A DNA stretch of 58,455 nucleotides from Actinomycetes bacterium (GCA_021806045.1 JAJZDI010000020.1:1-58455); one strand, 5' to 3'; counted from the stretch's first letter, positions 25,940-37,390 are shown. Made by a program: numbers and translations. Notes: generated by a model not told the origin, from the sequence alone.

Positions 25940-25980
25940 CCCTGTCGACCCCGCCTGACCCTGTCGACCCCGCCTGACCC
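25915..25980 (+). repeat. 19-bp tandem repeats over a gene end
   Basis: GCCTGACCCTGTCGAYCMC units start at 25915, 25934, 25953 and 25972 (partial). The stop codon of the small acidic ORF lies in the second unit. The unit length is not a multiple of three. Confidence 0.9.
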
Positions 25981-26201
25981 GGAACGGTCGTAGCCGTCAT
26001 TCGAGCGGCCGGCGTCGCCCGTTCCTGAGTGCTGCTCCTTGGTTCCGTTCCGGCACGAGGGCGACGATCTCCCTGGTCCGCCGTATATGCGCGGTCAGTT
26101 CCGGCTTCATGCCGGGGACCCCTCACCGATGACCGTCACACCCGTCCTCCATGCTGCCGGCACAACAACATTCGGCCAACAAGGCAGAAAGGCGGAGGAC
26201 A

Positions 26202-26978
26202 ATGAGTGACACATCGCAGGGCCCCGGATGGTGGCAGGCAACTGATGGGAAGTGGTACGCGCCGGAGGCTGCACCGGGAGGGTACCCGGCACGATTGGGT
26301 CCGCACGGAGGCGTCGGTCAAGTCGTTCCGGGGAACGGACCCGGGGTGCCCAAGCGGCGCCACGTCCTCAGGTGGGTGATCGTGGGCATCGTGGCGTTGA
26401 TCGTCATCGCTGCAGTGTCCTCCGCCTCGGGGACGCACTCGTCGACCACGAGCGGCACCGCGTCCTCATCGACCGCAGGTCCGAAGCCGACCTCGGCAGC
26501 GGCGGCGACATCGCCGTCACCGTCACCTGCCGGCGGCCATGCGGGGACGACCACCGCACCACCCACCACGCAGGCCTCCCAGATCGGCCGCACGGTGAAG
26601 GACGGTGACTTCGCCTTCGTGGTGAACGGCATGTCGTGTGGAGCGAACGCGGCCGCAGCGGTGAACCCGGACGGAGTGGGTGAGACGGTCCCCGCAGGGG
26701 CGCAGGAGTGCCTGGTGACCATGTCGGTCACGGACGACAAGGGAAGTGCCCAGACCTTCTTCGCCGAGAACCAGTACGCGTTCGATGCCGCAGGCCACAA
26801 GTTCAGCGCGGACTCGAACGGCGCGATCTACGTGAGTGGTGCCAATGACGACACGCAGGTCAACCCTGGCATCACCATCAGTGCCATCGTTCCGTTCCAG
26901 ATCCCTGCTGGCGATCAGATCGTGAGCCTCGAGCTCCACGACTCGGCGTTCTCGGGTGGTGTGACCGTGCACCTGTAG
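26202..26978 (+). CDS. Membrane-anchored DUF4352-type protein with N-terminal WWQATDGKW motif
   Basis: A 258-residue protein. The N-terminus contains GPGWWQATDGKWYAPE, a short motif common at the N-termini of actinobacterial (notably Acidimicrobiia) membrane proteins. One helix (about 56-74) follows, then a Ser/Thr/Pro linker and an extracytoplasmic domain starting near VKDGDFAFVVNGM. That domain resembles the DUF4352 immunoglobulin-like fold (CLVTMSVTDDKGSAQTF...QYAFDAAGHKF, INVIVPFQIPAG-type ending). ATG 26202 has GGCGGAGGA upstream. The function of the family is unknown. Confidence 0.8.
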   Translation: MSDTSQGPGWWQATDGKWYAPEAAPGGYPARLGPHGGVGQVVPGNGPGVPKRRHVLRWVIVGIVALIVIAAVSSASGTHSSTTSGTASSSTAGPKPTSAAAATSPSPSPAGGHAGTTTAPPTTQASQIGRTVKDGDFAFVVNGMSCGANAAAAVNPDGVGETVPAGAQECLVTMSVTDDKGSAQTFFAENQYAFDAAGHKFSADSNGAIYVSGANDDTQVNPGITISAIVPFQIPAGDQIVSLELHDSAFSGGVTVHL

Positions 26979-27210
26979 CCGCCCGACGGGTGCGGGTCCC
27001 CGTTGGATCCGCACCGGCAAGAACGTCGAGTGGGCAGGAGCGCTCGCTGGCGACCGTTGGTGGCGGTTGCCAGCGGCGCTCCGCGCCCGCCGTACACCGC
27101 GCCCGCCGTACACCGCGCCCCCCGTGCTCCGCGTCGCCGTGGGCCATGCCGGGCGCAGTAGGAGGTGCCGGACGGGCTGTTGCGGTCCGTCCGCCCGCGG
27201 GACCGGCGAG

Positions 27211-27708
27211 TTAGTCGAGGATCCGGCGCCCGAAGAGCCGGGTGCTGATGCCCACCCCCGAACCCGAGCCCGGACGCGGGAACCCAGTGGGTGCAGCCAT
27301 GTCGAAGCGGAACGCCGGCTCGACGGCGGGTGGCGCATACGGAGCTGCCGCAGCGGGCAGCTCGATCTCGATCGCGGGCGCGTCGACGGCGGTACCTGCG
27401 AGCGTGTCGATGGGGGCGCCTGCGAGCGTGTCGAATCCGGGGAGCTCCACTTGTGGCTCGACCGAGGCGTCGGCAGACGGGACCTTCCAGAGGCCTGCGG
27501 TCCAGACGACCATGCCGATCATGAGGACACCGGCGATGACCCAGAGGAGTACGTGGACGACGTGGGCTGCCTCTCCTGTCGTCGGCAGCAATGGCTGGAG
27601 GACGAAGAGGAGGACGGCGAGTGCCATCCCGAAGCCGGGCTGGCACGCGCGGTTGACGACCCCCCGACCCCATTGACGTGCAGCCGTGAGCCTCCGCCGA
27701 GTCACCAT
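27211..27708 (-). CDS. Small two-helix membrane protein of unknown function
   Basis: A 165-residue protein. A basic N-terminus (VTRRRLTAARQWGRG) precedes two hydrophobic helices (about FGMALAVLLFVLQPLLP and VVHVLLWVIAGVLMIGMVVW), then an Ala/Pro/Asp-rich tail of about 90 residues. I do not recognise the family. A TACGCT -10 box lies upstream; its spacing to the ATG at 27708 is only 3 nt, whereas the next codon, GTG 27705, is 6 nt away and would fit the leaderless pattern. The 232-bp gap before it holds short repeats of CGCCCGCCGTACACCG but no gene. Confidence 0.65.
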   Translation of the reverse strand: MVTRRRLTAARQWGRGVVNRACQPGFGMALAVLLFVLQPLLPTTGEAAHVVHVLLWVIAGVLMIGMVVWTAGLWKVPSADASVEPQVELPGFDTLAGAPIDTLAGTAVDAPAIEIELPAAAAPYAPPAVEPAFRFDMAAPTGFPRPGSGSGVGISTRLFGRRILD

Positions 27709-27880
27709 CTGAGCGTAGGCGTGAGGCGACGGGTGTGCCAGGGGTGTCCTGTCGTGGGCCACCTGTGGCGTGCCCACCGCACTCGGTGTTGAGCACGCCA
27801 CTTGTTCGCCGTGGGACCGGCCAAGCGGGCGGAGTGCCGTTCTCTCTCCTGGTCGGGAACGGCCCTGGCAGGGGAGTCGT

Positions 27881-28579
27881 TCAGCCCGCTACGAAGGTGG
27901 ACAGTTCCTCGACGAAGCGGCGCCGCTCCCGGGTGATGAGCGAGAGGTGCCCACCCGGGGCCTCCACCAAGGCCGAATCGGCGATCGCCGCATGCATCGC
28001 GGCCGCCTGGGCGAGAGGCGTCATGTGGTCGGACCGGCCATGAAGGATGAGAGTGGGAACGGTGATCTCGCCCAATCGAGCGGTGGCGTCGTAGGAGGCC
28101 GACGCACGGCGCTGGAACTCCCACGCCCACCGGGGCTGTCTCGCCCCGGGCGTGGGGATCCGGCTCTGGACCTCGAGCGCCAGCCAGCGGCGGCTGAGAA
28201 GGCGTGTGGGTTGCGTGCTGGCGCCGGTGGCGGCCAGTACGAGCCGGCGGACGCGTGCAGCATGGTCCAGCGCGAGGCTCAAGGCGATCCGCCCGCCCAT
28301 GGAGTAGCCGACCACGACGGCCCGGTCGATCCCGAGTGCGTCGAGGAGCCCTGCAGCGTCGTCGGCCATCTGCTCGATGGTGTACGGGCCAGGTGGCTTC
28401 TCACTCCGTCCGGCGCCGCGGGGATCGAACGAGACCACCTGACAGGTCCTCGCCAGCGGTGGGACGATCCCGGCGAAGAGGCGAGTGTCGGCTCCGAGCC
28501 CGGGAATGAGCAACAGGACCGGACCGGTGCCGTGGACCTCGTAGTACAGCTCGACGCCGTTGACACTCGCTCGGGCCAT
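27881..28579 (-). CDS. Alpha/beta hydrolase (Ser nucleophile)
   Basis: A 232-residue cytoplasmic hydrolase. IPGLGADTRLF forms the oxyanion region, FDPRGAGRS follows, and the nucleophile elbow GYSMGG places the catalytic Ser at 93. LHGRSDHMTP carries the acid and APGGHLS the His. It resembles 3-oxoadipate enol-lactonase-type and bioH-like hydrolases, but the substrate cannot be told. ATG 28579 is preferred; a TTG nine bases upstream is in frame. Confidence 0.85.
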   Translation of the reverse strand: MARASVNGVELYYEVHGTGPVLLLIPGLGADTRLFAGIVPPLARTCQVVSFDPRGAGRSEKPPGPYTIEQMADDAAGLLDALGIDRAVVVGYSMGGRIALSLALDHAARVRRLVLAATGASTQPTRLLSRRWLALEVQSRIPTPGARQPRWAWEFQRRASASYDATARLGEITVPTLILHGRSDHMTPLAQAAAMHAAIADSALVEAPGGHLSLITRERRRFVEELSTFVAG

Positions 28580-28711
28580 CGACGACAAGTGTGTCCCGCC
28601 GATGCTGAGCCGACGGGAAGGCCTGGATCCTGCGAGTGGCGGTGGACAGCCCTGGCAGGATCCGAGCCGGGCGACGATCCGCGTCCAGGCCGTGTGACCT
28701 GCGACTTCGAG

Positions 28712-28785
28712 TGGAGGCGATGGGACTCGAACCCACGAACCTCTTGACTGCCAGTCAAGCGCTCTACCAGCTGAGCTACGCCCCC
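28712..28785 (-). tRNA. tRNA-Ala (anticodon GGC)
   Basis: On the minus strand a full cloverleaf can be drawn: acceptor GGGGGCG/CGCCTCC, D-arm GCTC...GAGC, anticodon stem CTTGA/TCAAG with loop CTGGCAG (anticodon GGC), and T-arm GTGGG-TTCGAGT-CCCAT. The discriminator is A, and CCA is not encoded. The third acceptor pair is G3.U70, the identity element of alanine tRNA, which confirms the assignment. Confidence 0.97.
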
Positions 28786-28822
28786 GAAGGCGACCGACAC
28801 GTTAGCAGTGACGCGAGCCCCC

Positions 28823-28896
28823 GCCGGACGGGGAGGCTTCCTCGCCGGACGGGGTGCTTCCTCGCCGGACGGGGTGCTTCCTCGCCGGACGGGCGC
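28823..28896 (+). repeat. 20-bp tandem repeats between tRNA-Ala and a lipoprotein gene
   Basis: Units of GCCGGACGGGGTGCTTCCTC start at 28844, 28864 and 28884 (partial), with a 21-bp variant at 28823. The 307-bp stretch 28786-29092 holds these repeats and, further on, a possible TACGCT -10 at about 29018, but no convincing gene. Confidence 0.9.
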
Positions 28897-29092
28897 CCCT
28901 CGGCCAGACGGGCGTCCCGTCGCCGGGTCGGCTGGGTGCCGTCTCCGACCGGTCGGACCAGCGACCCACCAGGCCGTGACCGTTCACGCGCGGCCCAGAT
29001 GGGGATCGCCGCCGTGGCTACGCTTGCCGGAGGCGGACGTTCGGGTCCGCCGGGGTGCCCGGGATGTCGCGGGTACGACGAGGGGGCGAGCT

Positions 29093-30142
29093 GTGAGACG
29101 AGACCGAGGGGACCGGCGAGGCCGAGGGCCAGGCCACGGCGTCGAAGGCATGGCCAGGGTCCCTGCCGCCGGTCTGGTGGGCGCCGGCCTGGTTGTCGCC
29201 ATGGTGGCGAGCGCGTGCAGCGGCCCGCCGACCACCTCGGCACTGAAGGCTCCGGCCACAGGCGCGTCCGCCTTGGCGGGGGAGCTCGCCACCGCGTCGA
29301 GGACGACGGCGAGTGTGCACACGTTCCACGCATCGGTCTCCGTGGCGGGCGAGACCGGCGGGGCGTCGACCACGTACCTGACCGGCCAGGCCAGTGTCGA
29401 CGTGCAGGCGCGCACGGGAACGGCGTCGTTGCAGGTGACGGGGATCGGTGGCTCGTCCGGCCCGTCCGGCTCGTCCGGGCCTGCGACGGTGACCGTCGTG
29501 GCCGACGGCACAACCGTGTACCTCGACATCCCTGCCATGTCCGCCGTGACCGGGGGAAAGGCGTGGCTCTCCCTCCCGGAGCGGTCGGGGACTGCGGCGT
29601 CCGGGTTGTCGCTGACCGACACCGCGCTTGGCAACCCGTCCGACCTGCTGCGCCTGCTGGCCTCCCACGCCTCGACCGTCACGAAGGTGGGCACACCCTC
29701 GCTCGGCGGTGTGGCGACGACCGAGTACAGGGCAGTGATCAGCATGGCCGAGATCGAGGCTCAGGCCGCATCCAGCCATCGGCCCAGGTTGGCCACAGCG
29801 GCCCGGAAGTTTGTCTCCGCACTCGGTGTCACCTCGATCCCGGTCACTGTGTGGGTCGGCACTGATGGTTACCTGCGCCAGGTCCAGTTCACGGTCGACC
29901 TGTCCCACGCTCAGCTGGGATCGGTACTCGGATCGCTGGCCCCTTCGGGACCGCTCCCGGTGTTCACCGAGACGGTGGCCTTCAGCGCCTACGGCGCTCC
30001 GGTGATGGTGACCCCCCCGCCGGCCAGCCAGACAGTCAGCGGCTCGTCGGTCCTGCACACGCTCCTGGGGGGAATCGGAGGCGGCTCGGGGATCGGAGGA
30101 GGCTCGGGAGCCGGAGGCGCCGTGGGGACCACGTCGGCCTGA
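29093..30142 (+). CDS. Putative lipoprotein resembling the LppX/LprG family
   Basis: A 349-residue exported protein. After a basic N-region, the helix GLVGAGLVVAMVASAC ends in a Cys suitable for lipidation. The mature part has alternating beta-strand segments, including TVVADGTTVYLDIPAM, KAWLSLPERSG and ISMAEIEAQA, then IPVTVWVGTDGYLRQVQFTVD. This layout is seen in LppX/LprG/LprF-type lipoproteins, which carry lipids across the periplasm in mycobacteria. The C-terminus is Gly-rich. GTG 29093 has GAGGGGG seven bases upstream and is preferred; ATG 29150 is an alternative. Confidence 0.7.
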   Translation: MRRDRGDRRGRGPGHGVEGMARVPAAGLVGAGLVVAMVASACSGPPTTSALKAPATGASALAGELATASRTTASVHTFHASVSVAGETGGASTTYLTGQASVDVQARTGTASLQVTGIGGSSGPSGSSGPATVTVVADGTTVYLDIPAMSAVTGGKAWLSLPERSGTAASGLSLTDTALGNPSDLLRLLASHASTVTKVGTPSLGGVATTEYRAVISMAEIEAQAASSHRPRLATAARKFVSALGVTSIPVTVWVGTDGYLRQVQFTVDLSHAQLGSVLGSLAPSGPLPVFTETVAFSAYGAPVMVTPPPASQTVSGSSVLHTLLGGIGGGSGIGGGSGAGGAVGTTSA

Positions 30143-30258
30143 TCCGGCCCGGACGACCGGGCCCAGGCAGGCCCACTCCTGGGACCACTGCTGGGCCCGC
30201 GCCAACGATCACGGGTGGCCCTCGCCGAGGCCCACCCGGAGCCCCTGCCGCCCGCCGG

Positions 30259-30264
30259 TACGAT
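30259..30264 (+). promoter_or_regulatory. -10 box of leaderless leuS
   Basis: TACGAT is followed by 8 nt and then the leuS ATG at 30273. There is no Shine-Dalgarno sequence. Confidence 0.5.
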
Positions 30265-30272
30265 CTGCCCCC

Positions 30273-32801
<2,529 letters not shown>

Positions 32802-32808
32802 GTCAGAC

Positions 32809-33822
32809 TCAGCCGGCTGACGCGAACCCGGCCAGCAGTGCCCGGAGCCGCTCGGGGTCCAGCTCGTAGGGGGTGTAGAAGCTGAAGCGGTCGACCAGCC
32901 CGCCGAAACGGTCGAGGATGCGGCGGGGCAATTCGTCCAGGTCCGCCACCACGGCGAAGGCGTTGAGCACGTCGTCGTCGATGAGCTCGCCCATGGCCGA
33001 CCATTCGCCCCGCTTGGACAGGGTGTTGAGGTCGGTCTGCAGGTCGCCCCAGCCGTGGAGCTCGAGGACGGGGCGGTAGGCGGGGGTCGATCCGTAGAAG
33101 GCGAGCTGCGCCTTGACGCCCTGGCGGGCCTTCTCCCATTCCTCATCGTTCGTCCCCGTCACCACCATCCCCGGGTAGGAGAGCTGGAGGTCGCCACGGT
33201 CCTTGCCGCCGGCCAGCATGCCCCGCTCCAGCGCGGGCACAGTGACCTCCCGCAGGTAGCGCTCGGTGGTGAAGCCGTGGACGAGCAGACCGTCGGCCAC
33301 CTCGCCGGCCACCTCGGTCATCAGCTCGCCCACGGCGGCGAGGAAGATCTTGGGGTTGCCGTAGGGGTTGGGGCCCGGATCGAACATGGGGGTCATGAGC
33401 GTGTGGCGGTAGAACTCGCCCCGGAAGGCCAGGCGCTCCCCGCCGGCCCACGCCGCCCAGATGGCCCGGATGGCCAGGATCAGCTCACGCATCCGGGGCG
33501 CCGGGTGCGACCACGGCATGGAGAAGCGCTTCTCGATGTGGGGCTTGATCTGGGAGCCGAGCCCGAGCATGAAGCGCCCGCCCGACAGCGTCTGGAGGTC
33601 GTTGGCCAGCATGGCCAGGTTCATCGGGTTGCGGGCGAAGGCCACGGCGATGCCCGTCCCCAGCTCGAGCGTCGACGTGTGCGCCGCGGCCAGTGCCAGC
33701 GGCAGGAACGGGTCGTGGGACGTCTCCGCCGACCACGCGCCTGCGTACCCTGCCGCCTCGAGCTCGCGGGCCGTGTCGACCACGCCGCTCGGATCGAATC
33801 CGATACCTCCGTCGATCTTCAT
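32809..33822 (-). CDS. LLM-class (luciferase-like) F420-dependent oxidoreductase
   Basis: A 337-residue TIM-barrel oxidoreductase. Typical segments are MKIDGGIGFDPSG, GYAGAWSAETSHDPFLPLALAA, LELGTGIAVAFARNPMNLAM and LSGGRFMLGLGSQIKPHIEKRFSMPW. This pattern matches a subfamily frequent in F420-rich actinobacteria (TIGR03617-like). The electron donor is inferred to be reduced F420, and the substrate is unknown. ATG 33822 lies 6 nt from a TAGCGT -10 box. Confidence 0.9.
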   Translation of the reverse strand: MKIDGGIGFDPSGVVDTARELEAAGYAGAWSAETSHDPFLPLALAAAHTSTLELGTGIAVAFARNPMNLAMLANDLQTLSGGRFMLGLGSQIKPHIEKRFSMPWSHPAPRMRELILAIRAIWAAWAGGERLAFRGEFYRHTLMTPMFDPGPNPYGNPKIFLAAVGELMTEVAGEVADGLLVHGFTTERYLREVTVPALERGMLAGGKDRGDLQLSYPGMVVTGTNDEEWEKARQGVKAQLAFYGSTPAYRPVLELHGWGDLQTDLNTLSKRGEWSAMGELIDDDVLNAFAVVADLDELPRRILDRFGGLVDRFSFYTPYELDPERLRALLAGFASAG

Positions 33823-33828
33823 CGCCGT

Positions 33829-33834
33829 ACGCTA
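33829..33834 (-). promoter_or_regulatory. -10 box of leaderless LLM oxidoreductase gene
   Basis: On the minus strand TAGCGT is followed by 6 nt and then the ATG at 33822. Confidence 0.5.
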
Positions 33835-33938
33835 ACCCGGCTACCCGCCGGTGGCATTCCGGCACTGCCTGCGTCGATTTGCGGTTGCGCCGCCACGATC
33901 CGTGGCGCAGAATTCACCCGTGCACAAGGGGGCGTCCG

Positions 33939-34538
33939 ATGTCTGACCTGGGTGGACCGGCCCCCGTGCCCGAAGCGCTCCCGAACGTACAGGTCGGGTC
34001 GACCCCCGGGCCGGGAGCCATCTCCGACGACGAGCGGGTCCGCTACCTGACCCTTCTCGACAAGGCGCTCGAGCGGCAGTTGCTCGACCCCTACGACTAC
34101 CAGCTGCGGGTACAGGAACTGTCCGCGGCCACGTCCCTCGACGAGATGCAGCGGATCGTCACCGAGCTCCCCGCCTTCATCCACCCGAACGCCCGGGCCG
34201 GCTCGCCGGTGGGTGGGCGTGGCGCCGGGGCACGGAGCCGGTCGCTCACCGGTGCCTCGTCGGGGATGGGCAGGAGCGGCCCGGGCGTGGGCGGGCTCGG
34301 GGTTGCCGGGGAGCTCGGCGGGCTCGGGCTCGGCGGGCTCGGGCTCGGGATTGCCGGGGGGAAGGCGGCCCGCTCCAAACGTTCCCGGCCGTGGGCCCTC
34401 CTCGTAGCCGTGGTGATGGTGATCCTCGTCGCGTTCGCCGTGCTGGCCGTCTTCGTCGAGCACGAGGTCCACAGCCGTCAGCCGGTGACCGGTCCCGGCG
34501 TGGTCACCTCCGTGGCGCAGGCACCGCCGCTCGGCTGA
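33939..34538 (+). CDS. DUF1707 (SHOCT-like) membrane protein
   Basis: A 199-residue protein. The N-terminal domain ISDDERVRYLTLLDKALERQ with LDPYDYQLRV and ELSAATSLDEMQRIVTELP is the DUF1707 module of actinobacteria, in which a short helical domain usually precedes a membrane anchor. A Gly/Leu-rich repetitive linker (GLGGLGLG) follows, then one helix (LLVAVVMVILVAFAVLAVFV) near the C-terminus. ATG 33939 has AAGGGGG upstream. The function of the family is not established. Confidence 0.85.
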   Translation: MSDLGGPAPVPEALPNVQVGSTPGPGAISDDERVRYLTLLDKALERQLLDPYDYQLRVQELSAATSLDEMQRIVTELPAFIHPNARAGSPVGGRGAGARSRSLTGASSGMGRSGPGVGGLGVAGELGGLGLGGLGLGIAGGKAARSKRSRPWALLVAVVMVILVAFAVLAVFVEHEVHSRQPVTGPGVVTSVAQAPPLG

Positions 34539-34577
34539 GCCCGTCACCGGCCCGGAGCCACCACGGGTGCCGAGCCG

Positions 34578-35483
34578 TCAGCCGTCCTCGTTGCGCAGGA
34601 ACTGCTCGAGTTCCGCGGCGATCTCGTCGCCGCTCGGCACCTCGTCGCTGAACGAGAAGGGGGCGCCCTCCTCCGAGTCGACCGCCTGTTCCAGCCGCCG
34701 GACCATGTCCCGGTGCTCGTCGTTCCCGGCCACCAGTTCGTCCACCTGCCGGCGGGAGGAGCGCGCCGCTTCGTGGAGCGCGGCGGAGTCGAAGGCCAGA
34801 CCGGTGAGCGCGCACAGCCCGTCGACCAGGGCGGCCGACGCCTCGGGATACGGCATGGCCGCCACATAGTGGGGGACCCGAGCCCACAGCCCGACCGCGG
34901 GTACGCCGGCGTCGGCCAGCGCGAGCTCGAGCACGGACTGGATCCCGGCCGGCACCTCGATGGTGCCCTGGACGAACCCGACACGCCGAGCCAGCTCGGC
35001 CGAGGCCTCGGGCGCCGTCGACGCCAACCGGACGGGGCGGGTGTGGGGGGCCGGTGCAGGGAAGGCACCCAGCCCCACCACCATGCGGGCGCCGATGGTG
35101 CGGGCGATGTCGACCACCGCGGTGGTGAACGTCCGCCACCGGAAGTCCGGCTCGGGTCCGGTCAGGTAGTAGACGTCCGAGCCCAATTGGTCGGTCGAGT
35201 AGACGAGCCTGATGGCCGGCCACGTGAGCTCCGTCGTCACCCCGTTCGCCAGGCGGGCGATCGGGCGCCTGGCCCGCTGGTCGATGAGCTCCTCACCGTC
35301 GAATTCGGCCGCCACCTCGGTCGGATTGGTGCCCAACAGGTCGTTCAACGCCGCCGAGGCACCGAGCCCGGCGTCGACCCACCCCTCGAGGGCGACGACG
35401 AGGACGGGGCCGCGCTCGAGCGATGCGGCAGCCGGCCAGCCGGGCTCCCACTGGTACAGCTCGGAGGGCGCCGGGCGGCTCAC
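34578..35483 (-). CDS. PAC2-family protein (proteasome assembly chaperone-like)
   Basis: A 301-residue protein of the PAC2/DUF75 family, with VLVVALEGWVDAGLGASAALNDLL, the EEFDGEELIDQRARRP-like region, and GSDVYYLTGPEPDFRWRTF. The segment GLGAFPAPAPHTRPV and the central VPAGIQSVLELALADAGVPAVGLWARVPHYVA are characteristic of actinobacterial members. These occur in organisms with 20S proteasomes, but their biochemical role is not settled. GTG 35483 overlaps the stop of the upstream kinase-like gene (GTGA), so the two form an operon. Confidence 0.88.
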   Translation of the reverse strand: MSRPAPSELYQWEPGWPAAASLERGPVLVVALEGWVDAGLGASAALNDLLGTNPTEVAAEFDGEELIDQRARRPIARLANGVTTELTWPAIRLVYSTDQLGSDVYYLTGPEPDFRWRTFTTAVVDIARTIGARMVVGLGAFPAPAPHTRPVRLASTAPEASAELARRVGFVQGTIEVPAGIQSVLELALADAGVPAVGLWARVPHYVAAMPYPEASAALVDGLCALTGLAFDSAALHEAARSSRRQVDELVAGNDEHRDMVRRLEQAVDSEEGAPFSFSDEVPSGDEIAAELEQFLRNEDG

Positions 35484-36532
35484 GGCCCCTCCAGCTCGGA
35501 CAGGGCGCGCTCGCCGAGCCAGCGCACCTGGTCGGCGAACTGACCGGTCCCGCTCCGGTCGCCGGCAGCCGCGCCGGCCGCGTACCGGGCGGTGACGCCC
35601 TGGAGGATGCAGGCGAGCTTCCAGAAGCCGAACGCCTTGTAGTAGGGGATGGTGGACAGATCGCGCTCCGACGCCGCCGCGTACCGCTCGATGATCTCGG
35701 CCCGGGTCGGGAAACCGGGCAGGCTGGTGGGGGTGACGCCGAGCAGCGCCCCCTCGTTCTCGCCCGCCTCGGCCCAGTAGACGAGCAGCAGCCCGAGGTC
35801 GGCGAGCGGGTCGCCCAGCGTGCAGATCTCCCAGTCCAGGACGGCGATGACGCGGCCGTGGTCGTCGAGCACCGTGTTGTCCAGGCGGTAGTCGCCGTGG
35901 ACGATCCCCACGCCCTGCTGGTCGGGGATCGACCGGGAGAGCAGGTCGTGGACGCGGTCGACGACGGCAGGTCCGGGCTCGTCCCCCACCGGCGACTGGG
36001 TGAACTGCGTGTGCCACCGGTTGAGCTGGCGGGAGATGTAGCCCTCGTGGCGCCCGAAGTCCGACAGCCCGACGGCGTCCACGTCTACCCCGTGGAGGGC
36101 CACGAGGGTGTCGACCAGCGAGTCGCCGGCCGCTCGCCGGGTCGGCTCGTCGAGGGTACCGGCAGCGGCCTCGTCGCGCAGGATCAGCCCGTCGACGAAC
36201 GACATCACCGAGAACGGGGCTCCGTTGACCTCCTCGTCGGTGCACAGGCCCAGCGCCTCGGGGACGGGGACGTCGGTGGGGCCGAGGGCGGAGATCACCC
36301 GGTGCTCGCGGCGCATGTCGTGCGCGGTGGGCAGCACGTTGGAGACGGGCGGGCGGCGGAGCGCCACCTTGCGGCCGGCTGCGTCGGTGACCCGGAAGGT
36401 CAGGTTCGACCGCCCGCCGGCGATGAGGTCGAAGGTGAACGGGGGGACGAGCCCCTCGATCGAGGACGCGAGCCAGTTGCTGACGCGGGGGACGTCGATG
36501 CCTTCCACGTGGGGAACGGTCGAGCTGGACAT
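35480..36532 (-). CDS. Phosphotransferase-family protein (APH-like kinase fold)
   Basis: A 350-residue protein kinase-fold phosphotransferase. The glycine-rich GGRSNLTFRVTDAAG with LRRPP corresponds to the ATP-binding lobe, VHGDYRLDN is the catalytic loop (Brenner motif), and VLDWEICTLGDPLADLG is the metal-binding motif. The closest pattern is the ACAD10/11-type phosphotransferases often linked to acyl-CoA metabolism, rather than antibiotic resistance enzymes. ATG 36532 lies 6 nt from a TAGCGT box. Confidence 0.88.
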   Translation of the reverse strand: MSSSTVPHVEGIDVPRVSNWLASSIEGLVPPFTFDLIAGGRSNLTFRVTDAAGRKVALRRPPVSNVLPTAHDMRREHRVISALGPTDVPVPEALGLCTDEEVNGAPFSVMSFVDGLILRDEAAAGTLDEPTRRAAGDSLVDTLVALHGVDVDAVGLSDFGRHEGYISRQLNRWHTQFTQSPVGDEPGPAVVDRVHDLLSRSIPDQQGVGIVHGDYRLDNTVLDDHGRVIAVLDWEICTLGDPLADLGLLLVYWAEAGENEGALLGVTPTSLPGFPTRAEIIERYAAASERDLSTIPYYKAFGFWKLACILQGVTARYAAGAAAGDRSGTGQFADQVRWLGERALSELEGP

Positions 36533-36538
36533 ACCCAG

Positions 36539-36544
36539 ACGCTA
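36539..36544 (-). promoter_or_regulatory. -10 box of leaderless kinase-PAC2 operon
   Basis: On the minus strand TAGCGT is followed by 6 nt and then the ATG at 36532. Confidence 0.5.
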
Positions 36545-36616
36545 CCGTGCGTAGGCGACCCCGTGACCGTGTCCACCCGGGCGGGGTCCGGCGGTCGCCT
36601 GCCTGTCCCGGCCCGG

Positions 36617-36622
36617 TATCGT
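36617..36622 (+). promoter_or_regulatory. -10 box of leaderless thioredoxin-like gene
   Basis: TATCGT is followed by 6 nt and then ATG at 36629. Confidence 0.5.
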
Positions 36623-36628
36623 CGGTGC

Positions 36629-37390
36629 ATGGTCGACGTCACCGATGCCACCTTCGAGGCCGAGGTCCTGGACCGTTCCACCGAAGTCCCGGTGGTGGTG
36701 GACCTGTGGGCGTCGTGGTGCGGCCCGTGCCGGACCCTCGGACCGATCATCGAGCGGGTGGTCGACGCCACCGGCGGACGGGTGGCGCTGGCCAAGGTGG
36801 ACGTGGACGCCAACCCGGCCATCGCCGGCAGCTTCCAGGTACAGTCCATTCCGGCCGTCTACGCGGTGGTGGACCGCAAGGTCGTCGACGGGTTCATCGG
36901 TGCCCAGCCCGAGCAGGTGGTGTCGGAGTTCGTCGGCCGCCTGGCCGCCGAGCCGAGCGAAGCCGACCGACTGGTGGCGGCGGCGGCCGCGGCCGGGTCC
37001 GGCGGCGGCGATGGCGGCGCCTCCGACGATGGCGACGGGGGCGAAGCGCTGCTGCGGGCCGCCCTGGAGATCGACCGGGACCATGCCGGGGCGATCACCG
37101 CACTGGCCCAGTTGCTCATCTCCCGCGGGGAGGCGGACGAGGCACTGGCCCTGCTCGGCCGCCTGCCCGAAACGGCCGAGGTGCGCCGCCTCCAGGCCGA
37201 GGCCCGCCTTGCCGGTCAGCACGTCGTGGTGACCGACGACGGCCTGGACGAGCTCCTGGCCGGGCTCCTCGAGCGGGTCCGCTCCGACGATGACGCCCGC
37301 CAGGAGTACATCGACGTCCTGGAACGCCTCGGCCCGGACGATCCCCGGACTGCCGGGTACCGCAAGGCACTCACCGCCCGCCTGTTCTGA
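36629..37390 (+). CDS. Thioredoxin-domain protein with C-terminal TPR-like region (YbbN/CnoX type)
   Basis: A 253-residue cytoplasmic protein. Residues 1-105 are a thioredoxin fold with the redox-active WCGPC (Cys31, Cys34) and the cis-Pro segment VQSIPAVYAV. After a Gly/Ala/Asp linker, residues about 140-250 form short helical repeats (LLRAALEIDRDHAGAITALAQLLISRG, EADEALALLGRLP) resembling the TPR part of the chaperone-holdase YbbN/CnoX. Retention of both Cys suggests redox activity. The ATG is at leaderless spacing from TATCGT. Confidence 0.88.
   Translation: MVDVTDATFEAEVLDRSTEVPVVVDLWASWCGPCRTLGPIIERVVDATGGRVALAKVDVDANPAIAGSFQVQSIPAVYAVVDRKVVDGFIGAQPEQVVSEFVGRLAAEPSEADRLVAAAAAAGSGGGDGGASDDGDGGEALLRAALEIDRDHAGAITALAQLLISRGEADEALALLGRLPETAEVRRLQAEARLAGQHVVVTDDGLDELLAGLLERVRSDDDARQEYIDVLERLGPDDPRTAGYRKALTARLF

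Noticed and set aside
34578-36245. A 555-codon minus-strand frame joining the PAC2 gene to upstream sequence
   Set aside because: The first half is a shadow of the phosphotransferase gene in another frame. The PAC2 start is the GTG that overlaps the phosphotransferase stop.
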